A DNA stretch of 5,969 nucleotides from Actinomycetota bacterium (lineage in GTDB: Bacteria > Actinomycetota > Acidimicrobiia > Acidimicrobiales > Ilumatobacteraceae), in NCBI GenBank assembly GCA_005805045.1, contig SYNW01000153.1:1-5969 (forward strand). Reading direction: 5' to 3'. The notes under the pieces are model-generated. The model was not told where the DNA came from. It saw only the letters and a list, made by a program, of their open reading frames with translations, and did not search any database. Position 1 is the first letter of the stretch. Each line of letters opens with the position of its first letter. Shown here in pieces: positions 1 through 5,792 of this stretch. A program made the position numbers and the translations under genes.

Positions 1-489
1 AATTCGCGAGACTTAATTGTGCAATTTGTCGCTCTAGTCATCGTCGCCGCAGTTGCATATATTGCTCGACGACCATTTTTATTGCTGTGCGTCGACGAAG
101 GTCTAGCCAAAACTTCTGGGTTCTCAAGTCGACTGTTTCACAACCTGATGTTGATGATCGTTGCTATTACCGTCATCGCCAGTTTTCAAACAGTCGGCAC
201 GCTGTTGGTTCTTGGCATGCTCATTGCTCCTGCTGCTACCGGCGCATTATTCGCACGGCGTATTTCAACTGTGATGCTTATCGCCTCGTTGGTTGGTTCA
301 ATTTCAACTTATGTTGGTTTGCTAATCAGCTACCACTTCGATCTCGCCGCAGGTGCAAGCATCGTGCTGACAACCGTGCTGATCTTTGCAGTTTCTGCGA
401 CCTATTCAGAAATCAAAAAAACAATTGCTGGCAACAGTCATGATGAGCACGAGCATCCTCATGCGCACGCTGACTCACACATCAGATGA
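1..489 (+). CDS. Metal (probably zinc) ABC transporter permease, 3' part
   Basis: This is the inner-membrane permease of an ABC-3 family (ZnuB/MntB/AztB-like) metal importer. The reading frame is open from base 1, so the 5' end is outside the window and 162 residues are visible. A GTG at 19 is an internal codon, not the likely start. Family marks are VDEGLAKTSGF at visible residues 31-41 and the VGTLLV..LIAPAA..ALFARR block at 65-87. Hydrophobic membrane spans lie at about 5-22, 49-61, 65-82, 90-110 and 117-133. The C-terminus leaves the membrane and carries HDEHEHPHAHADSH at 147-160, with six His and four acidic residues, which could bind metal. That tail favours zinc over manganese or iron, but this is inference. 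The stop overlaps the ATPase start by ATGA. The substrate-binding protein gene is not in view and may lie upstream. Confidence 0.93.
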   Translation, partial: NSRDLIVQFVALVIVAAVAYIARRPFLLLCVDEGLAKTSGFSSRLFHNLMLMIVAITVIASFQTVGTLLVLGMLIAPAATGALFARRISTVMLIASLVGSISTYVGLLISYHFDLAAGASIVLTTVLIFAVSATYSEIKKTIAGNSHDEHEHPHAHADSHIR

Positions 490-1214
490 GCAGCCCAATC
501 GAGTACACAATCAAGACTGAGTATCTTGCTGTCGGATACTCAAAGTTTCCGATCGTCAGCGACATTTCACTGAGCATGCAACCTGGCGAACTCTTGGTGT
601 TGATCGGCACCAACGGATCTGGCAAGTCAACAATTTTAAAAACAATGGCAGGCCTGCTGCAACCAATCAACGGCAACCTAAAAATTCTCGGCGCGGTAAT
701 TGGCTCACTACCCAAGCGTGTGGCATATCTTCCCCAACACCCAGTTTCGACTCACACTTTGCCGCTCCGCGTTCGAGATGTCGTTGCGATGGGCAGGTTC
801 GCTCATCTCGGACTTTTCAAAAAACCAACAACGCACGACAACAAAATCGTCGATAACTCGATGCGCCTCACGGGCATCGACTCTCAGGCAAACAATCCAA
901 TTCGAGATTTATCCGGTGGCCAGCAACAACGCACTCACTTGGCACAAGTTTTAACCCGACAGGCCGAAGTCTTGTTGCTTGACGAACCCACGGCCGGCCT
1001 AGATCTCAACGGCAGAAAACTCGTCGCCGAACTCATCGCCAGTGAGCGAGCGCGTGGTGTCACGGTTGTCATGGCCACTCACGAACTTCAAGATGCAGAG
1101 CAAGCCAATACCGTGATGCTGTTGGCGCAACGCGTCGTTTCAATTGGGCCACCAGAAGTTGCGTTGCGCGACGAATATCTACGCGAGTGCTTCGGTTTCA
1201 CCCAACCGCACTAG
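486..1214 (+). CDS. Metal ABC transporter ATP-binding protein
   Basis: This 242-residue cytoplasmic ATPase should power the upstream metal permease. All nucleotide-binding motifs are intact: Walker A GTNGSGKST at 41-49, Q-loop Gln84 in YLPQH, signature LSGGQ at 142-146, Walker B VLLLDEP at 162-168, D-loop GLD at 171-173 and switch His199 in ATHE. The length and the THELQDAEQAN..MLLAQRVVSIG region near 198-221 fit the zinc/manganese importer ATPases (ZnuC/MntA/AztA type). The ATG lies inside the permease stop (ATGA overlap) with no clear Shine-Dalgarno sequence before it, so translational coupling is likely. The gene ends 13 bp before the convergent methyltransferase gene. The exact metal cannot be read from this subunit; pairing with the His-tailed permease is the only hint for zinc. 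Confidence 0.95.
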   Translation: MSSPIEYTIKTEYLAVGYSKFPIVSDISLSMQPGELLVLIGTNGSGKSTILKTMAGLLQPINGNLKILGAVIGSLPKRVAYLPQHPVSTHTLPLRVRDVVAMGRFAHLGLFKKPTTHDNKIVDNSMRLTGIDSQANNPIRDLSGGQQQRTHLAQVLTRQAEVLLLDEPTAGLDLNGRKLVAELIASERARGVTVVMATHELQDAEQANTVMLLAQRVVSIGPPEVALRDEYLRECFGFTQPH

Positions 1215-1217
1215 TTC

Positions 1218-1249
1218 GCTGGCGCTCTTAACTGCTCTCGAGCGCAAGC
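1218..1249. terminator. Possible bidirectional hairpin at a convergent gene junction
   Basis: GCTGGCGCTC at 1218-1227 can pair with GAGCGCAAGC at 1240-1249: six perfect base pairs, one G/A mismatch, then three more pairs, around a 12-nt loop. It sits where the ABC ATPase gene and the methyltransferase gene converge, and it covers the methyltransferase stop codon. Neither strand shows a clear T-run after the stem, so it is not a classic intrinsic terminator. The call rests on position and stem strength only. Confidence 0.3.
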
Positions 1250-1725
1250 AACTTTCGCTTGATCGCCAGCCCGCCACCATAACCACCAAGAGTGCCGCTC
1301 GAAGCAATCACGCGATGGCACGGCAGAACTATCGCCACTGGATTCTTGCCATTAGCCGAGCCCACTGCACGAAATGCTTTTGGTTTGCGCACGAGTTTTG
1401 CCTGCTGGGCATACGAAATTGTTTTGCCGTAACTAATTTTGTTCAGCGCAAACCACACAGATTCTTGAAACGCAGTGCCCGAGATATCGAGTTTGAGCGA
1501 AAACTTTTTGCGCTCACCGGCAAAATATTCGCGCAGTTGTCTTTCGGCCAAATTCAGGTGAATCTTTGCCTTAGATGATGCACCGCGCGAGTTTTGCAAC
1601 TTCTTTGCGCCAAAGATCACTTGTTGCAAACCTTTTGGTGATGCGACCAATGTAAGTTTGCCGATTGGTGTCGTGATCACTCGCGATACGGTCACCACGG
1701 TGTTGAGTTTTGACCTAACCTTCAT
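1228..1725 (-). CDS. ogt: Methylated-DNA--[protein]-cysteine S-methyltransferase (O6-alkylguanine repair)
   Basis: This 165-residue suicide repair protein moves the alkyl group from O6-alkylguanine (or O4-alkylthymine) in DNA to its own cysteine. The acceptor is Cys136 in LPCHRV. Aligned by eye to human MGMT, the other key residues are present: Tyr105 (human Tyr114), the arginine finger Arg119 in RAVG (Arg128), Asn128 (Asn137) and Glu163 (Glu172). The N-terminal part has the family's VITTPIGKLTLVASPKGL stretch at 16-33. There is no Ada-type zinc or AraC domain, so it is a stand-alone Ogt-class protein. The ATG at 1725 is supported by a GAGG sequence 6 nt upstream, which lies inside the opposing methylglyoxal synthase gene. 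Use of the symbol ogt rather than another single-domain MGMT name is by domain architecture. Confidence 0.94.
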   Translation of the reverse strand: MKVRSKLNTVVTVSRVITTPIGKLTLVASPKGLQQVIFGAKKLQNSRGASSKAKIHLNLAERQLREYFAGERKKFSLKLDISGTAFQESVWFALNKISYGKTISYAQQAKLVRKPKAFRAVGSANGKNPVAIVLPCHRVIASSGTLGGYGGGLAIKRKLLALESS

Positions 1726-1727
1726 TT

Positions 1728-2168
1728 ATGACCTCGACCGAAATGATAGACATCGAGAGCCCTGCAAACAAACGCATCGCACTCGTCGCTCACGACAATA
1801 TGAAACGCGAGATGCTCGAGTGGGCAACCGAACACAAAGATGAACTAAAAAGACACACCCTTGTCGCAACGGGGTCAACTGGCAAACTAATCGCCGACAG
1901 TACGGGTTTGACGATCGAACGAATGCGTAGCGGGCCTCTTGGCGGCGATCAACAAATCGGCGCACGAATCTCTGAAGCAGGCATCGATGTCTTGCTATTT
2001 TTTTGGGATCCACTTGAACCACAACCGCATGACCCCGATATTCGGGCCTTGTTGCGCATCGCCGTGGTCTGGAATATTCCGGTGGCGTGCAACCGCGCGA
2101 GCGCCGACTTTATTTTAAGTTCGCCACTAATCGGTGCGAAGTATCAACGGCGGGTACCTAAATATTAA
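1728..2168 (+). CDS. mgsA: Methylglyoxal synthase
   Basis: This cytosolic enzyme converts dihydroxyacetone phosphate to methylglyoxal and phosphate, a bypass of lower glycolysis used when phosphate runs short. The 146 residues align by eye with E. coli MgsA along almost their whole length. IALVAHD is at 17-23, the SGPLGGDQQIG block at 68-78, FFWDPL at 91-96, PHDPDIRALLR at 100-110 and VWNIPVA at 114-120. His22, Asp23, Asp74 (catalytic base equivalent to E. coli Asp71), Asp94, His101 and Asp104 are all present. The start is uncertain. ATG at 1728 is only 2 bp from the opposing methyltransferase start, and a second in-frame ATG at 1743 (Met6) would give 141 residues. Neither has a Shine-Dalgarno sequence, and conservation begins after both. 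The gene stops 8 bp before the convergent DUF805 gene. Confidence 0.95.
   Translation: MTSTEMIDIESPANKRIALVAHDNMKREMLEWATEHKDELKRHTLVATGSTGKLIADSTGLTIERMRSGPLGGDQQIGARISEAGIDVLLFFWDPLEPQPHDPDIRALLRIAVVWNIPVACNRASADFILSSPLIGAKYQRRVPKY
1732..1735 (-). promoter_or_regulatory. Ribosome-binding site of the methyltransferase gene, inside mgsA
   Basis: Read on the minus strand this is GAGG, 6 nt before the methyltransferase ATG, a good Shine-Dalgarno position. It decides the start of that gene. It also falls within the second and third codons of the longer form of methylglyoxal synthase on the other strand. Confidence 0.6.
1743..1771 (-). promoter_or_regulatory. Candidate promoter of the methyltransferase gene
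   Basis: On the minus strand, TATCAT at 1748-1743 (five of six bases match the sigma-70 type -10) lies 17 bp downstream of TTGTTT at 1771-1766 (three of six match the -35). Transcription would begin near 1736 and give a leader of about 11 nt that just includes the GAGG site. The -35 match is weak and actinobacterial promoters vary, so this is only a candidate. It lies wholly within the methylglyoxal synthase reading frame. Confidence 0.28.
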
Positions 2169-2176
2169 AATTTGTT

Positions 2177-2500
2177 TTAGTTGAATTTCGGTGGCGGCGG
2201 TGGTCCAAAACGATTTTCACCCGCATCACCGCGACGTAAAACCAAAATCAAATTATAAATCGGCACCAGAACAAACCAGCCCACTCGATCTACGTCGTGC
2301 ATGCGGCGAATCGCAACGGCAATCGACGGTAACAGCGTTATCAGTGAGCCTAAGTCGCCAAGTGAACCGTTAATTGACGAGAGCAAAACACTCAATATCG
2401 CCGTGAATAGAATCCACCACCAATATTCGGCGCGCGAAGCACGACCCTTAAAATTTGCGTAGTTTTGGAAGCCAGAGCGAATCGCAGTTTGAAAGTTCAC
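2177..2500 (-). CDS. DUF805 family small membrane protein
   Basis: This is a 107-residue membrane protein of unknown function. It begins with the family's usual start, MNFQTAIRSGFQNYANFKG, and has RASRAEYWWW at 20-29, LPSIAVAIRRMHDVDRVGW at 57-75 and GENRFG at 94-99. Three hydrophobic spans are visible at about 27-44, 50-65 and 74-88. The C-terminus ends in five prolines followed by KFN. The start is a GTG at 2500, two bases after the stop codon of the upstream acyl-CoA dehydrogenase gene. The frame continues upstream into that gene, but family homology begins at the GTG and no better start is visible. Translation is probably coupled to the dehydrogenase gene (stop and start read TAA-TA-GTG). 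The pairing with a dehydrogenase gives no clear clue to function. Confidence 0.85.
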   Translation of the reverse strand: MNFQTAIRSGFQNYANFKGRASRAEYWWWILFTAILSVLLSSINGSLGDLGSLITLLPSIAVAIRRMHDVDRVGWFVLVPIYNLILVLRRGDAGENRFGPPPPPKFN

Positions 2501-2502
2501 TA

Positions 2503-3744
2503 TTATTCGCCGCCGGCGGGTTTTGGTTCTTTGGGCAACGACAAAACTCGCTCCCCCACGATGTTGCGTTGAATCTGACTCGTGCCGCCCCAGATTGTTT
2601 CTGAGCGCGAGAAGAAAAAACTCGACATCATCGGTGACGACGGATAATTCTCTCGACGCTTGTCGCGCAACGCACCCGGCCACGTGCCCGATTCGGGGCC
2701 AGTGTCAACGAGCATCGAATATGGACCGTAGATATCAAGAGCAAGCTCCATCGCAGTTTGGTGCATCTCAGACCAAAACAACTTGTTGCTCGCTCCAAGC
2801 GCCATCACGCCAAAATCTTTCGTGCCAGCAAGCGTCGAACCAAGCGAACGCAAACCGTTGAAACGCAAAATCTGAATCTTCGAAAAATACTGCATCAACC
2901 GCTGACGAATCGATGCATCATTAATTTTTCCATTTGCCTTGGCCTGTGCAACGAACAACTTGTATTCTTCCTCGAATCTGCGATAACCCGTTGTCGCACT
3001 CATGCCACGTTCGAATGCGAGCGTGCTATTGGCAACTTTCCAGCCGTTATTCACGCCACCGACGACATTGTCTTTCGGACAGCGAGCATCGGTAAAAAAC
3101 ACCTCGCAGAACTCGGCAGTGCCGTCTGGTTGCGTTATGCCCCGCACTTCGATGCCAGGTTGTTTCATCGGCACCAACAGATATGAAATACCTTTGTGCT
3201 TCGGCGAGTCTTTGTCGGTGCGAGTCAGCAAAAAGCAATAGTCAGCGTGATGGCCCTGTGTCGTCCAAACTTTTTGTCCGTTGATTACCCACTCGTCACC
3301 GTCAAGAACTGCGGTCGTTTTGACGCTTGCAAGATCGCTGCCACTATTTGGTTCGCTGAAACCTTGACACCAGCGCATTTTGCCGCTCAAAATTTTTGGC
3401 AAAAACTCGCGCTTTTGTTCTTCGGTCCCATATTGCAACAAAGTAGGCCCAACAAGCGTGTCGCCGAAAAAATCGGCGCGCATCGGCGCACCCGCATTGG
3501 CGAACTCTTCGGCGAGCACCACACCCTCGAGAGTCGTTAATCCTTTGCCACCATATTCTTTTGGCCAGGTTGCACAGATCCATCCACCAGCGAACAACTT
3601 TTCGGGCCAAGTCTCATTGAATTCTTTGCGCTCTTCAGTTGAAACTTCGTAACTTTTGTCGTTCCAACGAGCTGGCAAATTTTCTTTGAGCCACTGGCGA
3701 ACCTCGATACGACGGGCTTCGGCTTCTGGTGTATAAGTCAACAT
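2503..3744 (-). CDS. Acyl-CoA dehydrogenase family protein (FadE type)
   Basis: This 413-residue FAD-dependent enzyme should oxidise an acyl-CoA thioester at the alpha-beta bond. The helical N-terminal domain runs to about 120, the FAD-contacting segment CQGFSEPNSGSD is at 126-137, the beta domain follows (VINGQKVWTTQGHHADY at 153-169), and the helical C-terminal domain ends in QIQRNIVGERVLSLPKEP at 390-407. The usual catalytic glutamate of IYEGT is replaced: the sequence is IWGGT, with Gly386 at that position. Glu245 in LAFERG may serve instead, as the base does in isovaleryl- and long-chain dehydrogenases, but this is inference. Several actinobacterial FadE proteins share the GGT form, including some used in sterol or branched-chain breakdown, so the substrate is open. 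The ATG at 3744 is chosen because MLTYTPEAEARRIEVRQWL is a typical start; an ATG at 3810 would add 22 unlike residues. Confidence 0.92.
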   Translation of the reverse strand: MLTYTPEAEARRIEVRQWLKENLPARWNDKSYEVSTEERKEFNETWPEKLFAGGWICATWPKEYGGKGLTTLEGVVLAEEFANAGAPMRADFFGDTLVGPTLLQYGTEEQKREFLPKILSGKMRWCQGFSEPNSGSDLASVKTTAVLDGDEWVINGQKVWTTQGHHADYCFLLTRTDKDSPKHKGISYLLVPMKQPGIEVRGITQPDGTAEFCEVFFTDARCPKDNVVGGVNNGWKVANSTLAFERGMSATTGYRRFEEEYKLFVAQAKANGKINDASIRQRLMQYFSKIQILRFNGLRSLGSTLAGTKDFGVMALGASNKLFWSEMHQTAMELALDIYGPYSMLVDTGPESGTWPGALRDKRRENYPSSPMMSSFFFSRSETIWGGTSQIQRNIVGERVLSLPKEPKPAGGE

Positions 3745-3826
3745 ATGTTCTCTAGTGTTGCCGTTTTTGGCACTACAAGTCCACTTGAGTCGATGAGATT
3801 TTGGGCTCACTCACTAGGCTTGCAAA
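3745..3826. promoter_or_regulatory. Divergent promoter region between acyl-CoA dehydrogenase and FrhB-family genes
   Basis: This 82-bp spacer is the only sizeable non-coding stretch in the window and must hold promoters for both directions unless they lie in genes. A -35-like TTGGCA is at 3767-3772 on the plus strand, but no convincing -10 follows at normal spacing. TAGTG at 3753-3757 and CACTA at 3771-3775 form a perfect 5-bp inverted repeat. CTAGTG (3752-3757) and CACTAG (3812-3817) are exact reverse complements placed 7 and 9 nt from the two start codons. No regulator can be named. Confidence 0.45.
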
Positions 3827-4999
3827 ATGGTCGAAGTTGCCGAGCGTTGGACGCACCAATGGAAAGAACTCTACGAAGAGGTCATCAACACCGGCTTGTG
3901 CACGGGTTGCGCGGGTTGCGTAATCGCTTGCCCACACGATGTAATCGGCTACGAGCACGAAGAAGGCAAATATAAACCGTTTCACCTTGAAGAAGAACTC
4001 GGACTCGACAACTGCGTTCACGGTGAAAAAGGTTGCACAAGTTGCACCCGCGCCTGCCCTCGCTTTCGCGCCTGGGAGCCCGAGGCCGACATGCACCTGT
4101 TCGGTCGCCAACGCAAAGATGAAGAAATGTACGGCCAATATCGACAACTGCTGATGGTTCGCGCCGCAGACGAAGAGACGCACAAAAAAGGACAAGACGG
4201 CGGTTTCGTCGGCGCAATGCTGATTTGGTTGCTGAAGCACGACTACATAGACGCGGCACTCACAAGTTTCGTCGAAGGTGACGGCTCATCATGGAAGGCC
4301 CTGCCAGGTCTCGCGCGCACACCCGCGGAAGTTCTCGCCTCGTCAGGCAGTCGGTATACATATTCAGCGAACACTCTGGCGATGCGCGACGCCGAAAAAG
4401 AAGGCCTGAAACGTCTTGCGCTCGTCGGCATGAGTTGCCAGTCGTCGGCTTTGCCGATCATGTGGAAGCGCAAAGCTGGCAAGGTTGGCAAACCATTTTT
4501 GTTCAACATCGGTTTGCTGTGTTCCAAAACTTTCGATGATGCAATTTTTGAAGAACTATTTTTGGCCAAATACGGTTTGAAAAAGGAAGAAATGGTCAAA
4601 ATGAACATCAAAGGCGTCTTTCAGATTTGGATGCGCGACGGCTCGTATCACGAGATCGACCTCAAAGAGTGCCACAAATGGACGCGCGAAGGTTGCAAAA
4701 TGTGTCCAGACTTCGCCGCTGAGCACGCCGACATCTCGACTGGCGGCATCGGCGAAGACAACGACTGGACACTTTGCGTCGTGCGCACCGAACTTGGCGA
4801 AGAAGTAATGAACCGAATGATCAAAGATGGCTCGGTTGTTGCTCGGCCTGCAGAGACCGATGCGACTGCAATGAAACTCTTGCGTCTGTTGAGCATCGTC
4901 AGTCGTCGTCGATGGCCAGAGTTTGCCGACAAGGCTGTGGGTGTCGGCGTTCCGCCGCCGAAGAAAAAAATAGACGGCTCAGCGCCCGCAGCACACTAA
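3827..4999 (+). CDS. FrhB-family iron-sulfur flavoprotein (coenzyme F420 hydrogenase/dehydrogenase beta subunit-like)
   Basis: This 390-residue cytosolic oxidoreductase belongs to the family of FrhB, FpoF and F420-dependent sulfite reductase, and also of plant HCAR and cyanobacterial BciB. Two N-terminal 4Fe-4S motifs are visible: C25-x2-C28-x2-C31-x3-C35-P, and C63-x6-C70-x2-C73-x3-C77-P. The FrhB N-domain follows with GQDGG at 122-126 and LASSGSRYTYS at 170-180. The FrhB C-domain has GMSCQ (Cys204), GLLCSK (Cys232), Cys282 and CKMCPDFAAEHADISTGGIG at 290-309, the probable third cluster and flavin site. It should pass electrons between ferredoxin-like clusters, a flavin and F420 or another acceptor. 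No hydrogenase, formate dehydrogenase or sulfite reductase subunit is beside it, so the true reaction is unknown. AGG lies 8 nt before the ATG. The lysine- and proline-rich tail (376-381) looks disordered. Confidence 0.85.
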   Translation: MVEVAERWTHQWKELYEEVINTGLCTGCAGCVIACPHDVIGYEHEEGKYKPFHLEEELGLDNCVHGEKGCTSCTRACPRFRAWEPEADMHLFGRQRKDEEMYGQYRQLLMVRAADEETHKKGQDGGFVGAMLIWLLKHDYIDAALTSFVEGDGSSWKALPGLARTPAEVLASSGSRYTYSANTLAMRDAEKEGLKRLALVGMSCQSSALPIMWKRKAGKVGKPFLFNIGLLCSKTFDDAIFEELFLAKYGLKKEEMVKMNIKGVFQIWMRDGSYHEIDLKECHKWTREGCKMCPDFAAEHADISTGGIGEDNDWTLCVVRTELGEEVMNRMIKDGSVVARPAETDATAMKLLRLLSIVSRRRWPEFADKAVGVGVPPPKKKIDGSAPAAH

Positions 5000-5007
5000 T
5001 TCGTTTA

Positions 5008-5790
5008 ATGGACGCCGGTATTTTTCGTGACGCCTTGACGGCGCTTGCCGGCATCGCCACTGGCATTATGTCTGGCACTTTTGGGGTTGGTGGCGCGGTC
5101 ATTTCGACACCGGCAATTCGCGCATTGGGTTGCTCGGCCGCGCTCGCGGTCGGCACGACACTGCCGTCAATTTTGCCTGGCGCAGTCAGTGGCTCGTGGC
5201 GATATCGGCAAGGCGAACTTATTAAATGGAAAGTCGTTGCGTTCACCGCGCCAAGTGGCATCGTTGCGGCGATTCTCGGCGCATGGGTTTCACCGCGCGT
5301 ACCTGGCGACGGTCACATCTTGATGGTGCTCACCGCATTATTGCTGATGTGGAGTTCGATCAACATGATTCGCGCGGTAAAGGTCGACGAGGCACAAGTT
5401 TCAGAATCAAAGTTTCGTAACTCACAAAGTTTTTTATCTTCGCTCACCGGAGTTGTCGCCGGCGGTCTTTCGGGCTTGCTTGGTGTTGGTGGCGGCATCG
5501 TCATGGTGCCACTGTTTCGACGCTGGCTCGGCTTGCCGATGAGAAATGCAGTCGCAACTTCGCTGATTTGTGTTGGTGCATTCGCCGTGCCGGGCACGAT
5601 CACTCACGCGATTGAAGGCGGCATCGACTGGCGATATGCGATCTGGCTAACGATCGGCGTCGTTGTCGGCGCACCGTTCGGGTCGAAGATGGCACTAAAG
5701 ATGAGCGACAGAAAACTTCAACGTGTTTTCGGTTTGTTCTTGGCTGCAGTCGCCGTGGCCTACGGTGGTGGCGAACTACTCGCTTTGTAA
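5008..5790 (+). CDS. Sulfite exporter TauE/SafE family (DUF81) membrane permease
   Basis: This 260-residue integral membrane protein has the duplicated TauE/SafE fold. The glycine-rich repeat motif occurs as GIMSGTFGVGG at 19-29 and as GGLSGLLGVGGG at 152-163, each opening one half. Hydrophobic spans lie at about 9-32, 45-62, 75-94, 103-122, 145-170, 182-200, 208-226 and 238-256. Family members move sulfite, sulfonates, sulfoacetate or other small organic anions, and the substrate cannot be told from sequence. The ATG at 5008 is 8 bp after the FrhB-family stop with no Shine-Dalgarno sequence, so translational coupling and one transcript are likely. The frame stays open upstream to beyond 4774, but that part is the shadow of the FrhB gene. 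The stop lies 2 bp from the convergent uracil-DNA glycosylase stop. Confidence 0.9.
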   Translation: MDAGIFRDALTALAGIATGIMSGTFGVGGAVISTPAIRALGCSAALAVGTTLPSILPGAVSGSWRYRQGELIKWKVVAFTAPSGIVAAILGAWVSPRVPGDGHILMVLTALLLMWSSINMIRAVKVDEAQVSESKFRNSQSFLSSLTGVVAGGLSGLLGVGGGIVMVPLFRRWLGLPMRNAVATSLICVGAFAVPGTITHAIEGGIDWRYAIWLTIGVVVGAPFGSKMALKMSDRKLQRVFGLFLAAVAVAYGGGELLAL

Positions 5791-5792
5791 TG

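Noticed and set aside
1144..1578. Plus-strand frame of 144 residues crossing from the ABC ATPase gene into the methyltransferase gene
   Set aside because: It overlaps two well-supported genes, one antisense, and has no recognisable domain.
2158..2180. AT-rich inverted repeats (CTAAA/TTTAG and TAAAA/TTTTA) at the mgsA/DUF805 convergent junction, considered as a terminator
   Set aside because: The stem is only five A-T-dominated pairs, too weak for an intrinsic terminator; it largely reflects two facing TAA stop codons.
2501..2683. In-frame upstream extension of the DUF805 gene to an ATG at 2683
   Set aside because: It lies wholly inside the acyl-CoA dehydrogenase gene, and the family match begins exactly at the GTG at 2500.
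3047..3610. Several 60-115 residue frames on both strands within the acyl-CoA dehydrogenase gene
   Set aside because: All are alternative-frame readings of a conserved coding sequence.
3745..3810. Longer acyl-CoA dehydrogenase start at 3810
   Set aside because: The extra 22 residues do not resemble an acyl-CoA dehydrogenase N-terminus and would take up most of the divergent promoter spacer.
3773..4240. Open frame of 155 residues on the minus strand opposite the FrhB-family gene, with others at 4243-4611 and 4648-4932
   Set aside because: They are antisense shadows of a gene with clear cluster motifs; their translations show no family features and low-complexity composition.
4774..5007. In-frame upstream extension of the TauE/SafE gene to an ATG at 4774
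   Set aside because: It would overlap the end of the FrhB-family gene in another frame and adds an Arg- and Cys-rich stretch unlike any TauE N-terminus; the ATG at 5008 fits the usual length.
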